Below are positions 51,701 through 63,740 of a DNA stretch of 64,000 bases, piece after piece (the first letter of the stretch is position 1; every line of letters starts with the position of its first letter). The DNA is from Calliopsis andreniformis. Lineage: Eukaryota > Arthropoda > Insecta > Hymenoptera > Andrenidae. The position numbers and the translations under genes were made by a program. The stretch is taken from positions 558,001 to 622,000 of the forward strand of contig NW_027480595.1 in assembly GCF_051401765.1 (NCBI RefSeq), read 5' to 3'. The notes under the pieces are model-generated. The model did no database searches, was not told the DNA's origin, and saw only the letters and a program-made list of their open reading frames with translations.

Positions 51701-54700
51701 ATTGAGGATTGAAGATTGAATATTGAGGATTGAAGATTGAGGATTGAGGATTGAGGATTGAGGATTGAGGATTGAATATTGAGTACTGAGGATTGAAGAT
51801 AAAGAGTGAGTATTGAGGGTTGAGGACTGAGGATTGAGGATTGAGGATTGAAGGTTCAGTATTGAGGATTGAAGATTGAGAATTGAGGATTGAGCATTGA
51901 AGATTGAGTATTGAGGATTAAAGATTGAGGATTGAGGATTGATGATTGAGGATTGTAGATTAAGATTGAGGATTGAGGATTGAGGATTGAGGATTGAGGA
52001 TTGAGGATTGAGGATTGAAGATTGAGTATTGAGGATTGAAGATTGAGGATTGAGGATTGAGGATTGAGGATTGAGGATTGAAGATTGAGTACTGAGGATT
52101 GAAGATTAAGATTGAGGATTGAGGTTTGAGGACTGACGATGCAGGATTGAGGATTGAAGGTTCAGTATTGAGGATTGAAGATTGAGTATTCAGGATTGAG
52201 GATTGAACATTGAGGACTGAGTGTTGAGGGTTGAGTGATGAGAATTGATGTTTGTGGATAGAGATTTGAAGATTGCAGATTGAGTATTGAGTATTGAAAA
52301 CTGTGAAATGAGTATATTCTATTGAGGATTGAGGATTGACAACTGATTGTTGAGGACTGAGGACTGAAGATTGAGGGTTCCGGATTGAGGATTCAGAATT
52401 AAAATTAGAGGACTGAGCATTGAGGATTGAAGATTGAGTATTGAGGATTGAAGATTGAGAATTGAGGATTGAGGATTGAGGATTGAGGATTGAGGATGAG
52501 GGCTGAGGGTTGGGGATTGAGGTTTGAGGACTGAGGACTGAGAATTGAGGATTGAGAATTGAGGATTGAGGATTGAGGGTTGAAGATTGAGGATTGGGTA
52601 TTGAGGATTGAACAATGAGGATTGAGGATTGAGGACAGAGGATTGAGGATTGAAGATTGAGTATTGAGGATTGAAGATTGACGATTGAGGATTGAGGATT
52701 GAGGATTGAGGATTGAAGATTGAGTATTGATGATTGAATATTGAGGATTGAGGATTGAGGTTTGAGGATTGAGGACGAGGACTGACGGTTGAGGATTGAG
52801 GTTTGAGGATCGAGTGTTGAGGTTTGAGAGTTGAGGATTGGGGATTGAAGATTGAGAATTGAGGATTGAAGATTGAGGATCGAGGATTGAGGATTGAGGA
52901 TTGACGCTTGAGGATTGAGGGTTGAGGATGGAGGATTGAGGATTGAGGATTGCAGACTGAGTATTGAGGATTGACGATGGGAGGATTGAGGATTGAGGAT
53001 AGAATATTGAGAATTGGGGACTGAGGATTCAAGATCGAGGATCGAAGATTGAGAATTGAGGATTGAAGATTGATAATTGAGGATTGAGGATTGAACATTG
53101 AGGACTGGGGATTCAGGATTGAAGATTGAGTATTGAGGATAGAAGATTGAGGATTGAGGATTGTCGATTAAGGATTGAGGATGAGGTCTGAGGGTTGAGG
53201 ATTGCGGTTTGAGGACTGAGGACTGAGGATAGAGGATTGAGAGTTGAGGATTGAGGATTGAGGATGGAGGATTGAAGATTGAGTATTGAGGATTGAAGAT
53301 TGAGGATCGAGGATTGAGGATTGAGGATTGAGGATTGAGGATTGAAGAATGAGGATTGAGGATTGAGGATTGACGATTGAGGATTGAAGACTGAGTATTG
53401 AGGATTGAAGATTGAGGGTTGAGGAGTGCGTACTGAAAATTGAGGATTTGGGACTGAGGATTGAAGATTGGAGTTTGAGGATCGAGGATTGAGGATTGAG
53501 GATTGAGGATTGAGGATTGAGGATTGAAGATTGAGGATTGAGGATTGAGGATTGAGGATTGAGGATTGAGGATTGAAGATTGAATATTGGTGATTAAACA
53601 TTGAGGGTTGAGGATTGAGGGTTGTGGATTGAGGACGAGGACTGAGTGTTGAATATTGATGTCTGAGGTCTGAGGATTGAGGATTGAGAATTGAGAATTG
53701 AGGATTGAGGGTTGAAGATTGAGGATTGGGTATTGAGTATTGACGAATGAGGATTGAGGATTGCGGATTGAGGATTGAAGATTGAGTATTGAGGATTGAA
53801 GACTGAGGATTGAGGATTGAGGATTGAGGATTGGGGATTGAGGACTGCGAATTGAAGATTCAGTATTGAGCATTGAAGATTCAAAATTGAGGATGAGGAT
53901 TGAACATTGAGTACTGAGTGTTGGGGGTTGAGTGATGAGAATTTATGTTTCTGGATAGAGATTTGAAGATTGCAGATTGAGTATTGGGTATTGAAAACTG
54001 TGAATTGAGGATATTCTATTGAGGATTGTGGATTGACAACTGAATGTTGAGGACTGAGGGCTGAAGATTGAGGATTCAGGATTGAGGATTCAGAATTGAG
54101 GTTTGAGGACTGAGGATTGAGGATTGAAGATTGAGTATTGAGGATTGAAGATAGAGGGTTGAGGATTGAGGATTGAGGATTGAGGATGAGGGCTGAGGGT
54201 TGAGGATTGAGGTTTGAGGACTAAGGACAGAGGATTGAGAATTGAGAATTGAGGATTGAGGATTGAGGATTGAGGATTGAAGACTGAGTATTGAGGATTG
54301 AAGGTTGAGGATTGAGGATTGAGGATTGAGGATTCAAGATTGAGTATTGAGGATTGAAGATTGAGGATTGAGGATTGAAGATTGAGGATCGAGGACTGAG
54401 GATTGAGGATTGAGGATTGAGGATTGAAGAATGAGGATTGAGGATTGAGGATTGAGGATTGAGGATTGAAGACTGAGTATTGAGGATTGAAGGTTGAGGA
54501 TTGAGGAGTGAGTATTGAAGATTGAGGATTTGGGACTGAGGATTGAAGATTGGGGTTTGAGGATTGAGGATTGAGGATTGAGGATGGAGGATTGAAGATT
54601 GAGGATTGGGTATTGTGGATTGAAGAATGAGTATTGAGGATTGAGGATTGAGGATTAAGGATTGAAGATTGTGTGTTGAGGATTGAAGATTGACGATTGA

Positions 54701-55407
54701 GGATTGAGGATTGAGGATTGAGGATTGAGGATTGAGGATTGAGAATTGAAGATTGAGTATTGAGGATTGAAGATTGAGGATTGTGGATTGAGGATTCACG
54801 ATTGAGGATTGAATATTGAGGATTGAGGATTGAGGATTGAGGATTGATCATTGAAGATTGAGGATTCGGTATTGAGGATTGAAGAATGAGTACTGAGTAT
54901 TGACTATTGAGGATTGAGAATTGAAGATTGAGTATTGAGGATTGAAGATTGGCGATTGAGGATTGAGGATTGAGGATTGAGGATTGAGGATTGAGGATTG
55001 AAGATTGAGTATTGGGGATTGAAGATTGAGGATTGAGGATTGAGGATTGAGGATTGAGGATTGAAGATTGAGTAATGAGGATTGAAGATTAAGATTGAGG
55101 ATTGAGGTTTGAGGATTGAGGATTGAGGATTGAGGATTGAAGATTGAGTATTGAGGATTGAAGATTGAGGATTGAGGATTGAGTATTCAGGATTGAGGAT
55201 TGAAGATTGAGTACTGAGGATTGAAGATTAAGATTGAGGATTGAGGATTGAGGGTTGAGGATTGAGGATTGAGGATTCAGGATTGAAGATTGAGGATTGC
55301 GTATTGAGGATAGAACATTGAGGATTGAGTATTGAGTATTGAGGATTGAGGATTGAGGGTTGAATATTGAATATTGATGATTGAAGGTTGAGGATCGAGG
55401 ATTGAGG

Positions 55408-55609
55408 GTTGTGGATTGAGTACGAGGACTGAGGGTTGAGTATTGATGGTTGAGGTCTGAGGATTGAGGATTGAGGATTGAGGATTGATGATTGAGGATT
55501 CAGGATTGAGGATTGAAGATTGAGGATTGGGTATTGAGGGTTGAAGAATGAGGATTGAGGATTGAGGGTTGAGGATTGAGGATTGAAGATTGAGTATTGA
55601 GGATTGAAG
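55408..55609 (+). repeat. 202-base local tandem duplication, first unit (7.5-kb copy 1)
   Basis: The unit starts with GTTGTGGATTGAGTACGAGG and is repeated 202 bases downstream. It contains the marks TTGATGGTTGAGGTCTG and GATGATTGAGGATTCAGG. The TACGAGG mark sits at 55421 and again at 55623. The length is one base short of 29 heptamers because of an irregular unit at ACGAGG. Confidence 0.88.
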
Positions 55610-55811
55610 GTTGTGGATTGAGTACGAGGACTGAGGGTTGAGTATTGATGGTTGAGGTCTGAGGATTGAGGATTGAGGATTGAGGATTGATGATTGAGGA
55701 TTCAGGATTGAGGATTGAAGATTGAGGATTGGGTATTGAGGGTTGAAGAATGAGGATTGAGGATTGAGGGTTGAAGATTGAGGATTGAAGATTGAGTATT
55801 GAGGATTGAAG
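55610..55811 (+). repeat. 202-base local tandem duplication, second unit (7.5-kb copy 1)
   Basis: This is the second unit of the pair. It differs near its right end, where GAGGGTTGAAGATTGAGG replaces GAGGGTTGAGGATTGAGG. Confidence 0.88.
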
Positions 55812-58800
55812 GTTGACGATTGAGGATTGAGGATTGAGGATTGAGGATTGAGGATTGAGCATTGAGGATTGAAGATTGAGTATTGAGGATTGAAGATTGA
55901 GGATCGTGGATTGAGGATTGAAGATTGAGGATTGAGGATTGAGGATTGAGGATTGAGGATTGAAGATTGAGGATGGGGTATTGAGGATTGAAGAATGAGG
56001 ATTGAGTATTGAGTATTGAGGATTGAGGATTGAAGATTGAGTATTGAGGATTGAAGATTGACGATTGAGGATTGAGGATTGAGGTTTGAGGATTGAGGAT
56101 TGAGGATTGAGGATTGAGGATTGAAGATTGAGTATTGGGGATTGAGGACGAGGACTGAGGGTTGAGTATTGATGTTTGAGGTCTGAGGATTGAGGATTGA
56201 GGATTGAGAATTGAGGATTGAGGATTGAGGATTGAGAATTGAGGATTGAGGATTGAGGATTGAAGATTGAGGATTGGGTGTTGAGGATTGAAGAATGAGG
56301 ATTGAGGATTGAGGATTGAGGATTGAGGATTGAAGATTGAGTATTGAGGATTGAAGATTGAGAATTGAGGATTGAGGATTGAGGATTGAGGATGAGGGCT
56401 GAGGGTTGAAGATTGAGGTTTGCGGACTGAGGACTGAGGATTGAGGATTGAGAATTGAGGATGAGGATTGAACATTGAGTACTGAGTGTTGAGGGTTGAG
56501 TGATGAGAATTTATGTTTCTGGATAGAGATTTGAATATTGCAGATTGAGTATTGAGTATTGAAAACTGTGAGTTCAGGATATTCTATTGAGGATTGAGGA
56601 TTGACAACTGAATCTTGAGGACTGAGGGCTGAAGATTGAGGATTCAGGATTGATGATTCAGAATTGAGGTTTGAGGACTGAGAATTGAGGATTGAAGATT
56701 GAGTATTCAGGATTGAAGATTGAGGATTGAGGATTGAGGATTGAGGATTGACGATGAGGGCTGAGTGTTGAGGATTGAGGTTTGAGGACTAAGGACGGAG
56801 GATTGAGGATTGAGAATTGAGGATTGAGGATTGGGGCTTGAATATTGAGGATTGGGGACTGAGTGTTGAGGGTTGAGTGATGAGAATTGATGTTTGTGGA
56901 TAGAGATCTGAAGATTGCAGGTTGAGTATTGAGTATTGAAAACTGTGAATTCATGATATTCTATTGAGGATAGAGGATTGACCACTGATTGTTGAGGACT
57001 GAGGGCTGAAGATTGAGGATTCAGGATTGAGGATTCAGGATTGAGGTTTGAGGACTGAGGGTTGAGGATTGAGGATTGAGGATTGAGGATTGAGGATTGA
57101 GGATTGAAGACTGAGGATCGGGTATTGAGGATTGAACATTGAGGATTGAGGATTGAGTATTGAGGATTGAGGATTGATGATTGAAGGTTGAATATTGATG
57201 AATGAAGATTGAGGATTGAGGATTGAAGGTCGTGGATTGAGGACGAGGACTGAGGGTCGAGTATTGATACTTGAGGCCTGAGGATTGAGGATTGAGGATT
57301 GCGAATTGAGGATTGAGGATTTAAGATTGAGGATTGGGTATTGAGGATTGAAGAATGAGGATTGAGGATTGAGGACAGAGGATTGAGGATTGAGGATTGA
57401 GGATTGAGGATTGAGGATTGAGGATTGAGGATTGAAGATTGAGTATTGAGGATTGAAGATTGAGGATTGAGGATTGAGGATTGAGGGTTGCGGGTTGTGG
57501 ATTGAGGACGAGGACTGAGGGTTGAATATTTATGTTTGAGGTCTGAGGATTGAGGACTGAGGATTGAGAATTGAGGATTGAGGATTGAGGATTGAAGATT
57601 GAGGATTGGGTATTGAGGACTGAGGATTGAGGATTGAGGATTGAGGTTAGGGTATTGAGGATTGAAGAATGATGATTGAGGATTGAGGATTGAGGATTGA
57701 GGATTGAATATTGAGTATTGAGGATTGAAGATCGACTATTGAGGATTGCGAATTGAGGATTGAGGGTTGGGTATTGAGGATTGAAGATTGAGTATTGAGG
57801 ATTGAAGGTTGAGGATTGTGGATTGAGGATTGAGGCTTGAATATTGAGGATTGGGGACTGAGTGTTGAGGGTTGAGTGATGAGGATTGTTGTTTGTGGAT
57901 AGAGATTTGAAGATTGCAGGTTGAGTATTGAGTATTGAAAACTGTGAAATCATGATATTCTATTGAGGATTGAGGATGGACCACTGATTGTTGAGGACTG
58001 AGGGCTGAAGATTGAGGATTCAGGATTGAGGATTCAGGATTGAGGTCTGAGGACTGAGGATTGAGGATTGAGGATTGAGGATTGAGGATTGAGGATTGAG
58101 GATTGAGGATTGAGGATTGAAGACTGAGGATTGGATATTGAGGTTTGAACATTGAGGATTGAGGATTGAGGGTTGAGGATTGAGGATTGAGGATTGAGGA
58201 TGAGGGCTGAGGGTTGAGGATTGAGGTTTGAGGACTAAGGACAGAGGATTGAGGGTTGAGAATTGAGGATTGAGCATTGAGGATTGAAGATTGAGGATTT
58301 GGTATTGAGGATCGAAGAATGAGGATTGAGGATTGAGGATTGAGGATTGAGGATTGAATATTGAGTATTGAGGATTGAAGATTGACTATTGAGGATTGCG
58401 AATTGAGGATTGAGGGTTGAGGATTGAGGATTCAAGATTGAGTATTGAGGATTGAATGTTGAGGATTGTGGATTGAGGATTGAGGATTGAGGCTTGAATA
58501 TTGAGGATTGGGGACTGAGTGTTGAGGGTTGAGTGTTGTGAATTGATGTTTGTGGATAGAGATTTGAAGATTGCAGGTTGAGTATTGAGTATTGAAAACT
58601 GTAAGTTCATGATATTGTATTGAGGATTGAGGATTGACCACCGATTGTTGAGGACTGAGGGCTGAAGAATGAGGATTCAGGATTGTGGATTCAGGATTGA
58701 GGTTTGAGGACTGAGGATTGAGGGTTGAGGATCGAGGATTGAGGATTCACGCTTGGGGATTGAGGATTGAGGATGGAGGATTGAAGAGAGAGGACTGAGT

Positions 58801-61800
58801 GTTGAGGATTGAGTGTTGAGGATTGATGTTTGAGGATTGAGATTTGATTATTGAATATTTTGGAATGAGTATTCAACCATGAGAATTCAGTATATTCTAC
58901 TGAGTATTGAGAACTGAGGATTGATGGTTGAGTATTGAGGATTGATGTATGAGGGTTGTGTGTAGAATATTGAGGATTGAGGATTGAGGATTGAGGATTG
59001 AGAATTGAGGATTGAAGGTTGAATATTGATGAATGAAGATTGAGGATTGAGGATTGAAGGTCGTGGATTGAGGACGAGGACTGAGGGTTGAGTATTGATA
59101 CTTGAGGCCTGAGGATTGAGGATTGAGGATTGCGAATTGAGGATTGAGGATTTAAGATTGAGGATTGGGTATTGAGGATTGAAGAATGAGGATTGAGGAT
59201 TGAGGGCAGAGGATTGAGGATTGAAGATTGACGATTGAGGATTGAGGATTGAGTATTGAGGATTGAGGATTGAGGATTGAGGATTGAAGATTGAATATTG
59301 AGGATTGAAGATTGAGGATTGAGGATTGAGGATTGAGGATTGAGGATTGAAGATTGAGTACTGAGGATTGAAGATAAAGAGTGAGTATTGAGGGTTGAGG
59401 ACTGAGGATTGAGGATTGAGGATTGAAGGTTCAGTATTGAGGATTGAAGATTGAGAATTGAGGATTGAGCATTGAAGATTGAGTATTGAGGATTAAAGAT
59501 TGAGGATTGAGGATTGATGATTGAGGATTGTAGATTAAGATTGAGGATTGAGGATTGAGGATTGAGGATTGAGGATTGAGGATTGAGGATTGAAGATTGA
59601 GTATTGAGGATTGAAGATTGAGGATTGAGGATTGAGGATTGAGGATTGAGGATTGAAGATTGAGTACTGAGGATTGAAGATTAAGATTGAGGATTGAGGT
59701 TTGAGGACTGACGATGCAGGATTGAGGATTGAAGGTTCAGTATTGAGGATTGAAGATTGAGTATTCAGGATTGAGGATTGAACATTGAGGACTGAGTGTT
59801 GAGGGTTGAGTGATGAGAATTGATGTTTGTGGATAGAGATTTGAAGATTGCAGATTGAGTATTGAGTATTGAAAACTGTGAAATGAGTATATTCTATTGA
59901 GGATTGAGGATTGACAACTGATTGTTGAGGACTGAGGACTGAAGATTGAGGGTTCCGGATTGAGGATTCAGAATTAAAATTAGAGGACTGAGCATTGAGG
60001 ATTGAAGATTGAGTATTGAGGATTGAAGATTGAGAATTGAGGATTGAGGATTGAGGATTGAGGATTGAGGATGAGGGCTGAGGGTTGGGGATTGAGGTTT
60101 GAGGACTGAGGACTGAGAATTGAGGATTGAGAATTGAGGATTGAGGATTGAGGGTTGAAGATTGAGGATTGGGTATTGAGGATTGAACAATGAGGATTGA
60201 GGATTGAGGACAGAGGATTGAGGATTGAAGATTGAGTATTGAGGATTGAAGATTGACGATTGAGGATTGAGGATTGAGGATTGAGGATTGAAGATTGAGT
60301 ATTGATGATTGAATATTGAGGATTGAGGATTGAGGTTTGAGGATTGAGGACGAGGACTGACGGTTGAGGATTGAGGTTTGAGGATCGAGTGTTGAGGTTT
60401 GAGAGTTGAGGATTGGGGATTGAAGATTGAGAATTGAGGATTGAAGATTGAGGATCGAGGATTGAGGATTGAGGATTGACGCTTGAGGATTGAGGGTTGA
60501 GGATGGAGGATTGAGGATTGAGGATTGCAGACTGAGTATTGAGGATTGACGATGGGAGGATTGAGGATTGAGGATAGAATATTGAGAATTGGGGACTGAG
60601 GATTCAAGATTGAGGATCGAAGATTGAGAATTGAGGATTGAAGATTGATAATTGAGGATTGAGGATTGAACATTGAGGACTGGGGATTCAGGATTGAAGA
60701 TTGAGTATTGAGGATAGAAGATTGAGGATTGAGGATTGTCGATTAAGGATTGAGGATGAGGTCTGAGGGTTGAGGATTGCGGTTTGAGGACTGAGGACTG
60801 AGGATAGAGGATTGAGAGTTGAGGATTGAGGATTGAGGATGGAGGATTGAAGATTGAGTATTGAGGATTGAAGATTGAGGATCGAGGATTGAGGATTGAG
60901 GATTGAGGATTGAGGATTGAAGAATGAGGATTGAGGATTGAGGATTGACGATTGAGGATTGAAGACTGAGTATTGAGGATTGAAGATTGAGGGTTGAGGA
61001 GTGCGTACTGAAAATTGAGGATTTGGGACTGAGGATTGAAGATTGGAGTTTGAGGATCGAGGATTGAGGATTGAGGATTGAGGATTGAGGATTGAGGATT
61101 GAAGATTGAGGATTGAAGATTGAGGATTGAGGATTGAGGATTGAGGATTGAAGATTGAATATTGGTGATTAAACATTGAGGGTTGAGGATTGAGGGTTGT
61201 GGATTGAGGACGAGGACTGAGTGTTGAATATTGATGTCTGAGGTCTGAGGATTGAGGATTGAGAATTGAGAATTGAGGATTGAGGGTTGAAGATTGAGGA
61301 TTGGGTATTGAGTATTGACGAATGAGGATTGAGGATTGCGGATTGAGGATTGAAGATTGAGTATTGAGGATTGAAGACTGAGGATTGAGGATTGAGGATT
61401 GAGGATTGGGGATTGAGGACTGCGAATTGAAGATTCAGTATTGAGCATTGAAGATTCAAAATTGAGGATGAGGATTGAACATTGAGTACTGAGTGTTGGG
61501 GGTTGAGTGATGAGAATTTATGTTTCTGGATAGAGATTTGAAGATTGCAGATTGAGTATTGGGTATTGAAAACTGTGAATTGAGGATATTCTATTGAGGA
61601 TTGTGGATTGACAACTGAATGTTGAGGACTGAGGGCTGAAGATTGAGGATTCAGGATTGAGGATTCAGAATTGAGGTTTGAGGACTGAGGATTGAGGATT
61701 GAAGATTGAGTATTAGGATTGAAGATAGAGGGTTGAGGATTGAGGATTGAGGATTGAGGATGAGGGCTGAGGGTTGAGGATTGAGGTTTGAGGACTAAGG

Positions 61801-62813
61801 ACAGAGGATTGAGAATTGAGAATTGAGGATTGAAGAATGAGGATTGAGGATTGAGGATTGAGGATTGAGGATTGAAGACTGAGTATTGAGGATTGAAGGT
61901 TGAGGATTGAGGAGTGAGTATTGAAGATTGAGGATTTGGGACTGAGGATTGAAGATTGGGGTTTGAGGATTGAGGATTGAGGATTGAGGATGGAGGATTG
62001 AAGATTGAGGGTTGGGTATTGTGGATTGAAGAATGAGTATTGAGGATTGAGGATTGAGGATTAAGGATTGAAGATTGTGTGTTGAGGATTGAAGATTGAC
62101 GATTGAGGATTGAGGATTGAGGATTGAGGATTGAGGATTGAGGATTGAGAATTGAAGATTGAGTATTGAGGATTGAAGATTGAGGATTGTGGATTGAGGA
62201 TTCACGATTGAGGATTGAATATTGAGGATTGAGGATTGAGGATTGAGGATTGATCATTGAAGATTGAGGATTCGGTATTGAGGATTGAAGAATGAGTACT
62301 GAGTATTGACTATTGAGGATTGAGGATTGAAGATTGAGTATTGAGGATTGAAGATTGGCGATTGAGGATTGAGGATTGAGGATTGAGGATTGAGGATTGA
62401 GGATTGAAGATTGAGTATTGGGGATTGAAGATTGAGGATTGAGGATTGAGGATTGAGGATTGAGGATTGAAGATTGAGTAATGAGGATTGAAGATTAAGA
62501 TTGAGGATTGAGGTTTGAGGATTGAGGATTGAGGATTGAGGATTGAAGATTGAGTATTGAGGATTGAAGATTGAGGATTGAGGATTGAGTATTCAGGATT
62601 GAGGATTGAAGATTGAGTACTGAGGATTGAAGATTAAGATTGAGGATTGAGGATTGAGGGTTGAGGATTGAGGATTGAGGATTCAGGATTGAAGATTGAG
62701 GATTGCGTATTGAGGATAGAACATTGAGGATTGAGTATTGAGTATTGAGGATTGAGGATTGAGGGTTGAATAGTGAATATTGATGATTGAAGGTTGAGGA
62801 TCGAGGATTGAGG

Positions 62814-63015
62814 GTTGTGGATTGAGTACGAGGACTGAGGGTTGAGTATTGATGGTTGAGGTCTGAGGATTGAGGATTGAGGATTGAGGATTGATGATTG
62901 AGGATTCAGGATTGAGGATTGAAGATTGAGGATTGGGTATTGAGGGTTGAAGAATGAGGATTGAGGATTGAGGGTTGAGGATTGAGGATTGAAGATTGAG
63001 TATTGAGGATTGAAG
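62814..63015 (+). repeat. 202-base local tandem duplication, first unit (7.5-kb copy 2)
   Basis: This is the counterpart of the 55.4-kb unit in the second 7.5-kb copy, with the TACGAGG mark at 62827. Its presence in both large copies shows that the 202-base duplication is older than the 7.5-kb duplication. Confidence 0.88.
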
Positions 63016-63217
63016 GTTGTGGATTGAGTACGAGGACTGAGGGTTGAGTATTGATGGTTGAGGTCTGAGGATTGAGGATTGAGGATTGAGGATTGATGAT
63101 TGAGGATTCAGGATTGAGGATTGAAGATTGAGGATTGGGTATTGAGGGTTGAAGAATGAGGATTGAGGATTGAGGGTTGAAGATTGAGGATTGAAGATTG
63201 AGTATTGAGGATTGAAG
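63016..63217 (+). repeat. 202-base local tandem duplication, second unit (7.5-kb copy 2)
   Basis: This is the second unit, with the TACGAGG mark at 63029, exactly 202 bases after the first. Confidence 0.88.
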
Positions 63218-63740
63218 GTTGACGATTGAGGATTGAGGATTGAGGATTGAGGATTGAGGATTGAGCATTGAGGATTGAAGATTGAGTATTGAGGATTGAA
63301 GATTGAGGATCGTGGATTGAGGATTGAAGATTGAGGATTGAGGATTGAGGATTGAGGATTGAGGATTGAAGATTGAGGATGGGGTATTGAGGATTGAAGA
63401 ATGAGGATTGAGTATTGAGTATTGAGGATTGAGGATTGAAGATTGAGTATTGAGGATTGAAGATTGACGATTGAGGATTGAGGATTGAGGTTTGAGGATT
63501 GAGGATTGAGGATTGAGGATTGAGGATTGAAGATTGAGTATTGGGGATTGAGGACGAGGACTGAGGGTTGAGTATTGATGTTTGAGGTCTGAGGATTGAG
63601 GATTGAGGATTGAGAATTGAGGATTGAGGATTGAGGATTGAGAATTGAGGATTGAGGATTGAGGATTGAAGATTGAGGATTGGGTGTTGAGGATTGAAGA
63701 ATGAGGATTGAGGATTGAGGATTGAGGATTGAGGATTGAA

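Larger units (their letters stand above)
48786..56339 (+). repeat. About 7.55-kb tandem unit, copy 1
   Basis: Blocks are A6 (48958-49035), A7 (49335-49412), A1 (50334-50411), A2 (50970-51047), B (51250-51327), A8 (52247-52324) and A9 (53944-54021), followed by about 2.3 kb without blocks. All seven recur downstream at an offset of 7554 bases on the left and 7575 bases from A2 onward. The step is 21 bases (3 heptamers) missing here near 50.82 kb. A private mark, GTAAGTTCATGATATTG in A2, is found only in this copy and the next. This is the largest tandem unit in the window. Confidence 0.9.
56340..63740 (+). repeat. About 7.4-kb tandem unit, copy 2
   Basis: This is the second copy, with A6 (56512-56589), A7 (56889-56966), A1 (57888-57965), A2 (58545-58622), B (58825-58902), A8 (59822-59899) and A9 (61519-61596). 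Near 61.83 kb it lacks 168 bases (24 heptamers) present near 54.26-54.43 kb in copy 1. Near 61.71 kb a single G is missing (GAGTATTAGGATTG). The offset to copy 1 therefore falls to 7406 bases by 62.9 kb. The match ends near 63.74 kb, where the sequence passes into nearly pure heptamer. Confidence 0.9.

Noticed and set aside
51960..53873. Long open frame of 637 codons on the complementary strand, with a near-identical one at 59535-61448 and others of 593 (15262-17043) and 590 codons (2434-4206)
   Set aside because: Several long frames overlap in different reading frames of the same strand, all read the same seven-residue cycle, and none has a recognisable start region or domain. The complementary strand is nearly G-free, so a Shine-Dalgarno sequence is practically impossible there. 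The starts are simply heptamers mutated to contain CAT on the given strand. The ends are GATTCA, ATTA or CTAT variants that create stops.
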